Assembly: GCF_000513095.1 (NCBI RefSeq)
Contig: NZ_BAUT01000015.1
Span: forward strand, 1 to 64,000
Direction: 5' to 3'
DNA length: 64,000 bases
Source of the DNA: Halalkalibacter wakoensis JCM 9140
GTDB lineage: Bacteria > Bacillota > Bacilli > Bacillales > Bacillaceae_D
Of this stretch, positions 7,394 through 15,709 are shown piece by piece. Each line of letters begins with the position of its first letter. The first letter of the stretch is position 1. The notes below the pieces were generated by a model. The model ran no database searches, was not told the origin of the DNA, and was given only the letters and a program-made list of their open reading frames with translations. Made by a program: the position numbers and the translations under genes.

Positions 7394-8736
7394 ATGTTTA
7401 GACGTGTGTTAATTGCAAACCGGGGTGAGATAGCCGTACGAATTATACGAACGTGCAAGAAATTAGGCTTAAAAACAGTAGCAATATATTCCGAAGCAGA
7501 CCGCAATGCTCTTCATGTCCAGATGGCAGATGAAGCTTATGAAATCGGACCTCCCAAAGTCCAAGATAGTTATTTGAACGTGGATAAAATTATCGAAGTA
7601 GCAAGGCAAAGTCAAGCAGACGCCATTCATCCAGGTTACGGTTTACTCTCTGAGAATGCTCGTTTTGTAAGAAGATGTGTGAGTGAAAACATCGATTTTA
7701 TTGGACCTTCAGCTGACGTCATTGAATTGATGGGAGAAAAGGCAAAAGCACGACTGGCAATGAAACATGCGGGGTTTCCGATCATTCCGGGAACAAATGT
7801 AGCAACAGAGGATGAAAACGAACTCGTAAAAGAAGCCTATGAAATTGGCTATCCTCTAATGGTCAAAGCATCTGCTGGCGGTGGGGAATTGGCATGCAAG
7901 TCGTGAACAGTGAAGAAGAGCTTAGAAAGGCGTTTCAGTCGAACCAAAAGAGAGCTAGTATGTTCTTTGGAAATGGCGAGATGTATGCGGAAAAAGCGAT
8001 TGAAAAAGCAAGACATATTGAGTTTCAGTTATTAGCTGATCAACATGGAAACGTTCTTCACCTTTATGAAAGAGATTGTTCTGTTCAAAGAAGACATCAA
8101 AAAGTGATTGAAGAATCACCATCGCCTTTTTTAGATGAACAAGTCATAGAAGAGATTGGAGCTTTAGCAACCAATGCACTAAAAAAGATTGGCTATGTTA
8201 ATGCGGGTACCATTGAATGCTTAGTTGATGACAAAAAGAACGTATACTTTCTTGAAATGAATACGCGTTTACAAGTCGAACATCCCGTAACCGAAGAGAT
8301 CACAGGGCTTGATCTTGTAGAATGGCAAATACGAATCGCAGCAGGAGAAGCCTTGCCTTTTACACAGAATGAAGTGACTCGTCATGGGCACGCGATAGAG
8401 GCAAGGATTTATGCAGAAGATCCTAAACGTTTTTTTCCGTCACCAGGAACGATCACAGAACTGTTCCTTCCAATGGCTCCAAACATTCGTCATGAGTGTG
8501 GAGTTGAAATAGGAAGCGTCGTAACGCCATATTACGACCCGATGATAGCAAAAGTTATTGTAAAAGGCGAGACAAGAATGGATGCAATTCAAAAACTCAA
8601 GATAGCATTAGAGCAATACAAGGTGACAGGTATTAAAACAAATATCCCGATGGTTTTAGACGTGTTATCACATCGTGTTTTTGAACAAGGGCAAGCCAAT
8701 ACCGCTTTTGTAAGGGATTATATCCAAAAAAGGTGA
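7394..8736 (+). pseudogene. Acyl-CoA carboxylase biotin carboxylase subunit, frameshifted
   Basis: This ATP-grasp enzyme carboxylates biotin on the small carrier protein encoded next. The joined halves give about 447 residues, like AccC or B. subtilis YngH. The N-terminal block RRVLIANRGEIAVRIIRT and the ATP-grasp residues (HIEFQLLAD, ERDCSVQRRHQKVIEE, FLEMNTRLQVEHPVTE) are intact. The frame breaks in the glycine-rich loop at 7883-7886: the run of four G should be five to give ASAGGGGIGMQVV. The gene starts 16 bases after the dehydrogenase, with a strong aaaggaggggg site. The break is in a homopolymer and may be a read error. Confidence 0.85.
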
Positions 8737-8961
8737 GTGAAAAAAATGAAAAAAGTGCGAACTTCAATGGCAGGAAATGTTTGGAAGGTACTTGTATCAA
8801 TTGGAGACAAAGTTGAAGAGGGGCAAGAAATTGCGATTTTAGAATCGATGAAAATGGAAATTCCGGTCGAGGCAACAGAAAGTGGGACGGTTACAGCCAT
8901 TGTAAAAGCAGAAGGAATGTTTGTTGATGAAGGAGATATTCTTTTAGAGCTAGATGAATAA
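8737..8961 (+). CDS. Biotin carboxyl carrier protein, small stand-alone
   Basis: A 74-residue single biotinyl/lipoyl domain with the biotinylation motif ESMKMEI (Lys about residue 44). It carries the carboxylated biotin from the biotin carboxylase to the carboxyltransferase. Stand-alone carriers of this size (such as B. subtilis YngHB) accompany acyl-CoA carboxylases of the methylcrotonyl/propionyl type, in contrast to the larger AccB of fatty-acid synthesis. The first ATG is at 8737 directly after the carboxylase stop; an in-frame ATG at 8746 is also possible. Confidence 0.85.
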   Translation: MKKMKKVRTSMAGNVWKVLVSIGDKVEEGQEIAILESMKMEIPVEATESGTVTAIVKAEGMFVDEGDILLELDE

Positions 8962-9043
8962 GAAAGAAGAGGCTGTCACTTGGTGAGTAAGCACAATAAG
9001 AAATATCGAAAGAGTTTTGAAAATGAATAAAGGAGGTTGTCAA

Positions 9044-9823
9044 ATGAAGTCGCTCTTAATAGAAGAACATGATCAAGGCATTATTTTGGCAACTCTTAAT
9101 CGACCGAAAAAAGCGAATGCTCTTTCCATACAACTATTAAGAGAATTGAATGATTTTTTAACAAGTATGGAAACGGCCTCTGCTACGAGAGCAATCATAT
9201 TTACGAGTAACCAGACCAATGTTTTTTGTGCTGGAGCCGATTTAAAAGAGCGAAGCGAAATGAACGAAAGAGAAGTCCGGTTTGCTGTCCAAAAAATTGG
9301 TATGACAATAAATCGGATTGCTTCGTTAAAGCAACCGACGATTGCAGCAATGAATGGTAGTGCATTTGGTGGGGGATTGGAACTGGCCCTTGCCTGTGAT
9401 TTCAGAGTTGGAATGGAAGAAGCATCATATGGTCTCACAGAAACGTCCCTTGCGATTATTCCTGGTGCAGGGGGAACGCAGAGACTAGCTAGACTTGTTG
9501 GTATTGGAAAAGCAAAGGAGCTTATTTTTACTGCATCAAGAATAGATGGGTTAGAAGCCAAACAAATAGGGTTAATTGAACATGTTGAGAAACAAAAAGA
9601 TGTCGTAGAAAGAGCATTTCAATTGGCGAGACAAATAGCGAGCAACGGGCCAATCGCTGTTAGGCAGGCTAAGTTTGCCATTGACTCAGGTATAGAGGTT
9701 GACTTACAAACTGGTTTGACGATCGAACGTAACGCCTATGAAAACGTCATTTCTACCGAAGACCGAAAAGAGGGCTTGTTGGCGTTTCAAGAAAAGAGGA
9801 AACCACTTTATAAAGGAGAGTAG
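9044..9823 (+). CDS. Enoyl-CoA hydratase (crotonase family)
   Basis: A 259-residue crotonase-fold protein. The oxyanion-hole motifs CAGADLKER and GSAFGGGLELALACDFR, and the catalytic region TETSLAIIPGAGGTQRL, are intact. In B. subtilis the counterpart YngF is placed in the leucine pathway as methylglutaconyl-CoA hydratase. The ATG at 9044 is chosen because of a perfect aaaggaggt site six bases upstream; a TTG at 9017 in the same frame lacks one. A gap of about 80 bases separates it from the carrier gene, where an HMG-CoA lyase gene would be expected. Confidence 0.85.
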   Translation: MKSLLIEEHDQGIILATLNRPKKANALSIQLLRELNDFLTSMETASATRAIIFTSNQTNVFCAGADLKERSEMNEREVRFAVQKIGMTINRIASLKQPTIAAMNGSAFGGGLELALACDFRVGMEEASYGLTETSLAIIPGAGGTQRLARLVGIGKAKELIFTASRIDGLEAKQIGLIEHVEKQKDVVERAFQLARQIASNGPIAVRQAKFAIDSGIEVDLQTGLTIERNAYENVISTEDRKEGLLAFQEKRKPLYKGE

Positions 9824-9834
9824 GAGGGGATTGT

Positions 9835-11364
9835 GTGTCAGGTATTGAAAAGTGGCAAAAAGAAGCCAATAGGATTAAAGAAGGTGGAGCAAAAAAGTAC
9901 CATGAAGCAAATAAGTCTAAAGAAAAAATGTTTGCTAGAGATCGCCTCACACTTCTTTTTGATTCATGCATTGAGCTTGAAGATGGTCTTTTTGCTAATT
10001 GTCAGGTAGAATCATTGCCGGCTGACGGGGTGATTACAGGAATGGGGAAAATTCACGGGCAAACCGTTTGTGTCATGGCGAATGATTCAACCGTAAAAGC
10101 AGGATCTTGGGGTCCAAGGACCGTTGAAAAGATTATTCGTATTCAAGAGACGGCTGAAAAACTTCATGTTCCTATGATTTATTTAGTCGATTCGGCAGGT
10201 GCTCGAATTACAGATCAAGTAGAAATGTTTCCAGGACGACGAGGGGCCGGGAGAATTTTCTACAATCAAATTAAACTTTCGGGGAAAGTTCCACAGATAT
10301 GTTTATTGTTTGGACCTTCAGCGGCTGGAGGTGCCTACATTCCTGCTTTTTGTGATACTGTTATTATGGTAGAAGGAAATGCATCAATGTACCTTGGTTC
10401 TCCGAGGATGGCAGAAATGGTCATTGGAGAACGTGTTTCCCTAGAAGAAATGGGAGGAGCGAGAATGCACTGTTCTGTTTCCGGTTGTGGTGACATTCTC
10501 GCTTCATCTGAACAGGAAGCGATTGCATTAGCAAGAAAGTATCTTACTTATTTTCCAGCTAGTTATAAACAGAAAGTAGCAGCAACGCAAGTAAAACAAG
10601 CAAAATCATTTGAAAAAAGCATAGATGAATTAATTCCAGTAAATCAAAATGCTCCATTCAACATGTACGAACTGATTGACCGAATTATTGATGAGGATTC
10701 ATTTTTTGAAATAAAAAAATTGTTTGCACCTGAACTAATTACCGGTCTTTCTAGGATTGATGGTCAAGTTATTGGCATCCTAGCTAATCAACCTAAAGTA
10801 AAAGGTGGAGTTTTGTTTCATGATTCTGCAGATAAAGCAGCCAAGTTTATATCTCTTTGTGATGCCTATCATATCCCGCTCTTATTTTTAGCTGATATTC
10901 CTGGTTTTATGATTGGCACAAAAGTAGAGAGAGCCGGGATCATCCGACATGGTGCCAAAATGATCGCCGCAATGGCGGAAGCGACCGTCCCTAAAATTTC
11001 GGTCATTGTGAGAAAGGCATATGGAGCGGGGTTATATGCAATGGCAGGTCCTGCCTTTGAACCGGATTGTTGCTTGGCACTTCCACAAGCACAAATAGCT
11101 GTTATGGGGCCAGAAGCAGCGGTTAACGCGGTTTATGCTAATAAAATAAAAGAATTATCTAAAGAAGAAAGGGAAGAATTCATTAAGAAAAAGCGTGAAG
11201 AATACAAAGCAGATATTGATGTGTATCGGTTAGCTTCAGAAATGGTCATCGATGGAATTGTAAAAGGAAATGACTTACGTGAGGAGCTAATGAAAAGATT
11301 CAGCACGTATTCATCCAAAGAATTACAATTTACGGAACGAAAACACCCTGTCTATCCAGTTTAG
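9835..11364 (+). CDS. Acyl-CoA carboxylase carboxyltransferase subunit
   Basis: A 509-residue protein with both carboxyltransferase halves (N domain about 25-240, C domain about 265-500), as in the beta subunits of methylcrotonyl- and propionyl-CoA carboxylases and B. subtilis YngE. The glycine pairs that hold biotin and acyl-CoA are visible in PSAAGGAYIPAFCD and in RKAYGAGLYAMAGPAFEPD. It transfers CO2 from the carrier's biotin to the acyl-CoA. The GTG start follows an aggagggg site, 11 bases after the hydratase stop. It closes the operon. Methylcrotonyl-CoA is the likely substrate by operon context. Confidence 0.85.
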   Translation: MSGIEKWQKEANRIKEGGAKKYHEANKSKEKMFARDRLTLLFDSCIELEDGLFANCQVESLPADGVITGMGKIHGQTVCVMANDSTVKAGSWGPRTVEKIIRIQETAEKLHVPMIYLVDSAGARITDQVEMFPGRRGAGRIFYNQIKLSGKVPQICLLFGPSAAGGAYIPAFCDTVIMVEGNASMYLGSPRMAEMVIGERVSLEEMGGARMHCSVSGCGDILASSEQEAIALARKYLTYFPASYKQKVAATQVKQAKSFEKSIDELIPVNQNAPFNMYELIDRIIDEDSFFEIKKLFAPELITGLSRIDGQVIGILANQPKVKGGVLFHDSADKAAKFISLCDAYHIPLLFLADIPGFMIGTKVERAGIIRHGAKMIAAMAEATVPKISVIVRKAYGAGLYAMAGPAFEPDCCLALPQAQIAVMGPEAAVNAVYANKIKELSKEEREEFIKKKREEYKADIDVYRLASEMVIDGIVKGNDLREELMKRFSTYSSKELQFTERKHPVYPV

Positions 11365-11399
11365 TAAGAAAATAATTGATGGCTTCGCACGTTGCGCGC

Positions 11400-11433
11400 A
11401 TGGTATGAGAAACCCACTCATACCATTATTTTT
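11400..11433 (+). terminator. Terminator after carboxyltransferase gene
   Basis: Ten-bp stem atggtatgag / ctcataccat, 7-nt loop, then tattttt. Confidence 0.8.
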
Positions 11434-11468
11434 GGAAAAACTTGCAACGGCTTCGCACATTCCTTCGA

Positions 11469-11512
11469 GGACACTGAAAAAGGTGAGAGTCGACCTTTTT
11501 CAGTGTCCTTTT
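11469..11512 (+). terminator. Second terminator after carboxyltransferase gene
   Basis: A 16-bp perfect stem ggacactgaaaaaggt / accttttt cagtgtcc with an 8-nt loop and tttt tail. It backs up the terminator 40 bases upstream. Confidence 0.8.
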
Positions 11513-11558
11513 ATATGATGTCACTGGGATTTTTAACGGGGAAGTCAGGCTTCTCTTG

Positions 11559-11692
11559 AGTGAAATGGAGCGAAAGTCACTCGACTCTTGCGGTAAGCAG
11601 AGGAAAGGCCAAGACCACGACCCCACAGACGGAACGTCGAGGAGGCTTGGGTCCTCCCCGTGGAAAGCGAGGGCTGCAGCGTAATAGAACGG
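11559..11692 (+). repeat. Palindromic intergenic repeat, family A, diverged copy
   Basis: It shares agtgaaatggagcgaaagtcactcg, the cccacag and gaggaggct blocks and the ggctgcagcg end with the copy at 5923, but carries small insertions and substitutions in the middle. Confidence 0.65.
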
Positions 11693-11776
11693 CCACGTTA
11701 TTCCACTTAACCACAAATCCGCGAAAAAACTTTTATAACCTATTATAACGTTTCCATAAATTATCAACGATTTTTT

Positions 11777-11806
11777 TACATATCAAGCCCCAAAAAAACC
11801 ACACTA
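11777..11806 (+). promoter_or_regulatory. Candidate sigma-G promoter of SASP gene
   Basis: tacata, 17 bases, then cacacta resembles the sigma-G pattern (TGAATA and CATACTA) and lies just upstream of the SASP ribosome-binding site. SASP genes are known sigma-G targets; the match to the -35 is only partial. Confidence 0.4.
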
Positions 11807-11830
11807 TAAGTACACAAGGAGGTGAGACAC

Positions 11831-12040
11831 ATGGCAAGTAACAACAGCGGTAACTCAAACCAATTGCTTGTACCTGGTGTACAACAAGCACTTGACCAAA
11901 TGAAGTATGAAATTGCTTCAGAATTCGGTGTTAACCTTGGAGCTGATGCTACATCTCGTGCAAACGGGTCTGTAGGTGGCGAAATTACAAAGCGCCTAGT
12001 TCAAATGGCTGAACAACAAATGGGCGGAACACAACAATAA
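11831..12040 (+). CDS. Alpha/beta-type small acid-soluble spore protein
   Basis: A 69-residue SASP that coats spore DNA and protects it from UV and heat until the germination protease GPR degrades it. The family signatures are present: [20 protein letters not shown] with the GPR cleavage site inside the YEIASEFGV block (about 30-38), and [16 protein letters not shown] near the end. The ATG at 11831 follows an aaggaggtga site; a GTG nine bases upstream in frame is too close to it. It lies next to yhe genes, as sspB does in B. subtilis, but the paralogue cannot be named with certainty. Confidence 0.9.
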   Translation: MASNNSGNSNQLLVPGVQQALDQMKYEIASEFGVNLGADATSRANGSVGGEITKRLVQMAEQQMGGTQQ

Positions 12041-12054
12041 TAAGATTATGGATT

Positions 12055-12083
12055 AAAGGGGTGAGTTCGCTCACCCCTTTTTG
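12055..12083 (+). terminator. Terminator of SASP gene
   Basis: Stem aaaggggtgag / ctcacccctttt with a ttcg tetraloop and a T tail. Confidence 0.9.
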
Positions 12084-12104
12084 TGTACAGGGAGATTGTG
12101 AAAA

Positions 12105-12350
12105 ATGGGTATGTGTCCAGTATGTAATGGAATGGAGTCTCTAGAAATTCAATGTGATCAGTGTCGGCAAGAGCAGATTGATTATGGCAGAATCATGGAC
12201 TATTACGAGAAATATGATGCCTATTTGCCGATCGATCTTACGAAAATGAACAACGGTATTGAGAATGATTTAAAAGAAGAAAAATGTCCTCATTATTTAC
12301 AATGTAGTAAATGTGGGAGGGAATCGGTTCATCTCGTGCAAGAACAATGA
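12105..12350 (+). CDS. Small zinc-ribbon-like protein
   Basis: An 81-residue protein with CPVC (4-7), CDQC (17-20), and CPHYLQCSKC near the end. Paired cysteines of this sort bind zinc. No named family is recognised. It begins 22 bases after the SASP terminator and is followed by its own terminator. Confidence 0.6.
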   Translation: MGMCPVCNGMESLEIQCDQCRQEQIDYGRIMDYYEKYDAYLPIDLTKMNNGIENDLKEEKCPHYLQCSKCGRESVHLVQEQ

Positions 12351-12358
12351 TGAATAGT

Positions 12359-12400
12359 AAAAAGTCGGAGTCACTCTTAAAAAGGACCTCCGACTTTTTT
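12359..12400. terminator. Terminator, probably bidirectional
   Basis: Stem aaagtcggag / ctccgacttt closes an imperfect loop and has T runs usable in both directions. It lies between the zinc-ribbon gene and the convergent small gene. Confidence 0.8.
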
Positions 12401-12408
12401 GGTTCAAG

Positions 12409-12579
12409 TTAAGATTTGGAAGGCGGGTCTTCTTGTTCAAGGTCACCACGCGACTCTTCGATAATTCCAGATTGATGCCCATGAGTTGTACCGCCACCAA
12501 GACCTTCATTAATCATGCGGTCTACATCAACAAACTTTTTATCACGGCCTTCGTAATTCGAACCTTTTTGGCTTGACAT
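12409..12579 (-). CDS. Small hydrophilic protein with NEGLGGG motif
   Basis: A 56-residue frame with an aaggggtgg ribosome-binding site. The core DVDRMINEGLGGGTTHGH is followed by an acidic tail. The motif resembles small DUF4025/YozQ-like proteins of spore formers, which are of unknown function. It ends at the shared terminator 12359-12400. Confidence 0.6.
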   Translation of the reverse strand: MSSQKGSNYEGRDKKFVDVDRMINEGLGGGTTHGHQSGIIEESRGDLEQEDPPSKS

Positions 12580-12630
12580 ACTACCACCCCTTCTAATTTT
12601 TAGAGTGGCTAGGTATGGCTTTTTTATGCG

Positions 12631-12846
12631 TTAATGTTTTTCATACACGTGATATAACATGAGATCATGTACAAGAGGTTCTAGTTTTTCTTTTGTTTTG
12701 ACGTCTACGTCCATCGTTCCCCAATCAATGGAACCATCCTTATGATAAATACCTGTGTAGTAGGAGCCTCCATAATAAAAAGAGAAAGCCCATTCACTTC
12801 GAACGACATTCTTTTGAATTTCTTTCCATTGAAAATGATGAATCAT
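12631..12846 (-). CDS. yheE: YheE family protein (DUF5342)
   Basis: A 71-residue protein matching B. subtilis YheE in length and in pattern: MIHHFQWK at the start, WAFSFYYGGSYYTGIYHKDGSIDW in the middle, and a VHDLMLYHVYE end. Function unknown. It has a gaggagtgg ribosome-binding site on the minus strand. Its presence next to a SASP gene and near yheB and yheA reflects the yhe cluster of B. subtilis. Confidence 0.8.
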   Translation of the reverse strand: MIHHFQWKEIQKNVVRSEWAFSFYYGGSYYTGIYHKDGSIDWGTMDVDVKTKEKLEPLVHDLMLYHVYEKH

Positions 12847-13023
12847 TTAAGCTCCACTCCTCATTTAAAAGCGCTTTCTTATACTATAACATGTGAAGTG
12901 GGAATTAAGGGAGAACAGATCCTCTTGAAACTTTATTAGAGTGGCAAAGGCATTATTATTGGACAATTTCAACAAGAAACTGATTCATAGTAATAATTTA
13001 AACGGAGAAGACTCTGCTCTCAC

Positions 13024-13491
13024 TTATGCTTCTTTTTCGGTTATATCATCTATATGCCAATGTCCTCCACCGAACCAAAGGTATATCAAGTCATTCTCTC
13101 CTTTTAAGTAAGCAAAGCAGACAAGGCCAGCTTGTAAGGCATATTTAATTCTTTGCTTGTCATCGTAACGAATTTTTGTATAACAAACTCCAAGCTCATC
13201 AATCAAAGATGTAAATAAGTTCATTTGAATTTGCGTTTGTACATATTTAGGTGAAACTAAAAAAGCAGAATGGGTTGTTCCATAGTCAGACACTGCAGCA
13301 ACGGCTATAATTTTTCCTTCCCAAAGAGCTAACTTAATGCAAGTTCCTGGTTGATGCAAATGATGTTTCTTTAATTTAAATAACCATGAATAACATGAAT
13401 CAACTTTATCTTTGTCGTATCTCTTAACGAAATTTAGAATTGGCCTTCGATATTGCTCCCATTGCCGACTTTTTATAGAAATGATTTTCAT
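13024..13491 (-). CDS. Possible GNAT-type acetyltransferase, unnamed
   Basis: The 155-residue product has the alternating helix and strand pattern of a single GNAT-like domain (IKLALWEGKIIAVAAVSDYG, then TSLIDELGVCYTKIRYDDKQRIKYALQAGL), but no clear acetyl-CoA loop can be pointed out. It is transcribed divergently from yheB. The ribosome-binding site aaaggaggt sits 6-7 bases upstream. The assignment is tentative. Confidence 0.4.
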   Translation of the reverse strand: MKIISIKSRQWEQYRRPILNFVKRYDKDKVDSCYSWLFKLKKHHLHQPGTCIKLALWEGKIIAVAAVSDYGTTHSAFLVSPKYVQTQIQMNLFTSLIDELGVCYTKIRYDDKQRIKYALQAGLVCFAYLKGENDLIYLWFGGGHWHIDDITEKEA

Positions 13492-13630
13492 TTGTTTGAC
13501 CTCCTTTGGGTTGTGAGGAAAGTGAACTCAAAAAAGGGGGTGCGGTAATTAACTGGCGGGGACGTATTGTCGTATCGTATACTATGTGATAGATGCCCAA
13601 TTGGTGAATAGAAAAAGGAGTGTTCGTAGA

Positions 13631-14770
13631 TTGCAAACGATGTTACTTATCGGGTTTATGGTGATAATTGGTGCGATTATTGGTGGATTAACCAATTCAC
13701 TTGCAATAAAAATGCTATTTAGGCCATATAAAGAAGTAAGAATTGGATCGTGGCGTGTTCCCTTTACCCCTGGCTTAATCCCGAAAAGACACGATGAATT
13801 AGCCAACCAGCTAGGGAAAATGGTTGTAGATTATTTATTAACAGCTGAAGGTCTAGGAAAAAAGCTTAAAAGCCAAGCGTTTTCTTCAGGAGTGGTTGAG
13901 TGGCTTCAGACCGAAACAAGAAAAATGATGAGAAGCAATGAAAGTGTATCTTCCATACTGGAGCAACGAATCGGAATTTTGAACCCGAGAGAGCAATTGT
14001 TGATTCAGACGCAATCGTTTGTGAAAAAGGGATATCAACAATTTATCAAAACAAACCGTTCTGAAAAAATTGAAAATGTCATTCCGGTTAGCTTGCAGCA
14101 AAAAGTTGAGGAACATATTCCATCAATAACAAATTATATTCTCAAGCGCGGACAATCATTCGTACAAAGTCCAGAAGGAAAAGAAAAACTCAGCATCATG
14201 ATTGATCGTTTTCTCTTACAGAAAGGGACATTAGGAAATATGATTTCTATGTTTCTTGGCAATGAACGACTAGTTGATAAAATTCAGCCGGAACTAGTCA
14301 AGTTATTTAAAGATGATGGAACCAATCATTTGGTGCATCAGTTACTTTTGCAAGAATGGACAAAGGCCAAACAAAAAAAAATTGAAGATGTTGAACATTT
14401 ATGGAACGAAGAAGAGGTTGTTTCCTTTATTGTAAGGGTGGCTGAATCGCAAATTCCGGTTTATTCTGTTATGGAAAAGCCACTAAGTGAATGGTCTGGA
14501 AAGTACGAGGATCTTGTTGAAAATAAATTGATTCCTAAAAGTGTTAATGTTTTTGTGGACATGCTAAGCACACATTTAGAAACATTGCTTGAACGTTTTC
14601 ATCTTGACGACATTGTTCGTGAACAAGTTCAAACATTTTCTGTTGAACGGTTAGAAGAACTTGTTTTATCGATCTACAAAAAAGAATTTAAGATGATCAC
14701 GTATTTAGGTGCTGCTCTTGGAGGAGGAATTGGTTTGATCCAAGGTTTCATCATTACGGTGATTGGGTAG
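13631..14770 (+). CDS. yheB: YheB family membrane protein (DUF445)
   Basis: A 379-residue protein with membrane segments at both ends (about residues 3-25 and 355-377) and a long helical middle, as in B. subtilis YheB. The signature GGLTNSLAIKMLFRPYKE...VPFTPGLIPKRHDELA is present near the N-terminus. Function unknown. The TTG start at 13631 is chosen for the aaaggag site ten bases upstream and for the family's start; a GTG at 13586 is in frame but has no such site. It is followed by yheA, as in B. subtilis in the reverse alphabetical order. Confidence 0.8.
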   Translation: MQTMLLIGFMVIIGAIIGGLTNSLAIKMLFRPYKEVRIGSWRVPFTPGLIPKRHDELANQLGKMVVDYLLTAEGLGKKLKSQAFSSGVVEWLQTETRKMMRSNESVSSILEQRIGILNPREQLLIQTQSFVKKGYQQFIKTNRSEKIENVIPVSLQQKVEEHIPSITNYILKRGQSFVQSPEGKEKLSIMIDRFLLQKGTLGNMISMFLGNERLVDKIQPELVKLFKDDGTNHLVHQLLLQEWTKAKQKKIEDVEHLWNEEEVVSFIVRVAESQIPVYSVMEKPLSEWSGKYEDLVENKLIPKSVNVFVDMLSTHLETLLERFHLDDIVREQVQTFSVERLEELVLSIYKKEFKMITYLGAALGGGIGLIQGFIITVIG

Positions 14771-14878
14771 ATAAAAGGTAGATAGAATGAAATTTTTGAG
14801 AAATTTCCTTGTAAGGGTGAAATGAGGAAGAGGACATGTTATAGTGGTAGGACAAAACTTTTTAGGAGGACATACATA

Positions 14879-15223
14879 ATGTCAAATGTTTACGATAAGG
14901 CCCATGAATTAAAGCAAACACTAGCGGAAAGTGAAGAGTTTACAGCTCTTAAGTCACTGCATGAACAAATTGCTGCAGATGATATTGCAAAAAGAATGCT
15001 AGATAATTTCCGCCAGTTGCAACTTGATCTACAACAAAAGCAAATGCAAGGTGTTCAAATTACAGAAGAAGAAGCACAACAAGCTCAACAACAATTTGAA
15101 CTTGTTCAGCAACATGAATTAATTTCTAAATTAATGGAAGCGGAGCAACGTCTAAGTGTCATTATTGGTGATGTGAATAAAATTATTACAGAGCCATTAG
15201 AAGAAATTTACGGACAAGCTTAA
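14879..15223 (+). CDS. yheA: YheA, YlbF/YmcA-family protein
   Basis: A 114-residue helical protein (UPF0342). Relatives YlbF, YmcA and YaaT act together in RNA maturation and sporulation control, but YheA itself has no proven role. The ATG at 14879 has a perfect aggagga site; a frame from 14822 is longer but lacks one. The repeated Gln residues in the middle (IAKRMLDNFRQLQLDLQQKQ) are typical of the family. Confidence 0.85.
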   Translation: MSNVYDKAHELKQTLAESEEFTALKSLHEQIAADDIAKRMLDNFRQLQLDLQQKQMQGVQITEEEAQQAQQQFELVQQHELISKLMEAEQRLSVIIGDVNKIITEPLEEIYGQA

Positions 15224-15230
15224 ACAATAA

Positions 15231-15276
15231 AGGGTGTGGCAAAAGGTCATATAGACCAATGCCACATCTTTTTTAT
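15231..15276 (+). terminator. Terminator of yheA
   Basis: Stem gtggca...ggtc / gacc...tgccac with an internal mismatch, followed by ctttttt. Confidence 0.75.
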
Positions 15277-15331
15277 TTGGTTTTCCCATACTTTATTGTT
15301 ATTAAGGGTTAGTTGAGTTGACGAAAAACGT

Positions 15332-15517
15332 TTATTTCGATAAATTCTTTTTAATGATCATAGCCAAATGAACGACAAATCCAACTAGCAAACCCATTAA
15401 GATTGTTCCAACTGTTGTCATTAAAATCGTTTGCATATCTTGTCCGTAAAATTGACTAGCAGATAATAGCCAAAAGAAACCGATTGGGAGTAAATAATAG
15501 GAGGCAACTTTTTTCAT
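15332..15517 (-). CDS. Small membrane protein, two membrane segments
   Basis: A 61-residue protein with hydrophobic segments at about 8-22 and 30-54 and a lysine-rich end. The minus-strand start has an aaggga site at normal spacing. It is not recognised as a named family. It is convergent with yheA. Confidence 0.5.
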   Translation of the reverse strand: MKKVASYYLLPIGFFWLLSASQFYGQDMQTILMTTVGTILMGLLVGFVVHLAMIIKKNLSK

Positions 15518-15709
15518 AGAAATCCCTTCTTACTTGTATCTATTTGAACAAAGCTCTCGTTGTTCTGGTTAAAGTATAGAAAAGATTTGAGTCTTCGTCT
15601 AGGTTCTAATGTCCGAGCTCTACTCATAGTCTAGGTTATAAAGAGCAAGCCGAGTGAATTTGTGAGGTAGCTCAAGCAATGGACAACAAGAAGAAAGGGG
15701 ATTTCGATT

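Larger units (their letters stand above)
11365..11830. other. Intergenic region: two terminators, repeat A, SASP promoter
   Basis: No gene is seen. It contains terminators at 11400-11433 and 11469-11512, a diverged copy of palindromic repeat A (11559-11692), and the promoter of the SASP gene (11777-11806). Confidence 0.6.

Noticed and set aside
12865-12880. aaaagcgctttctt upstream of yheE as a cre site
   Set aside because: The conserved TG at the left end is missing.
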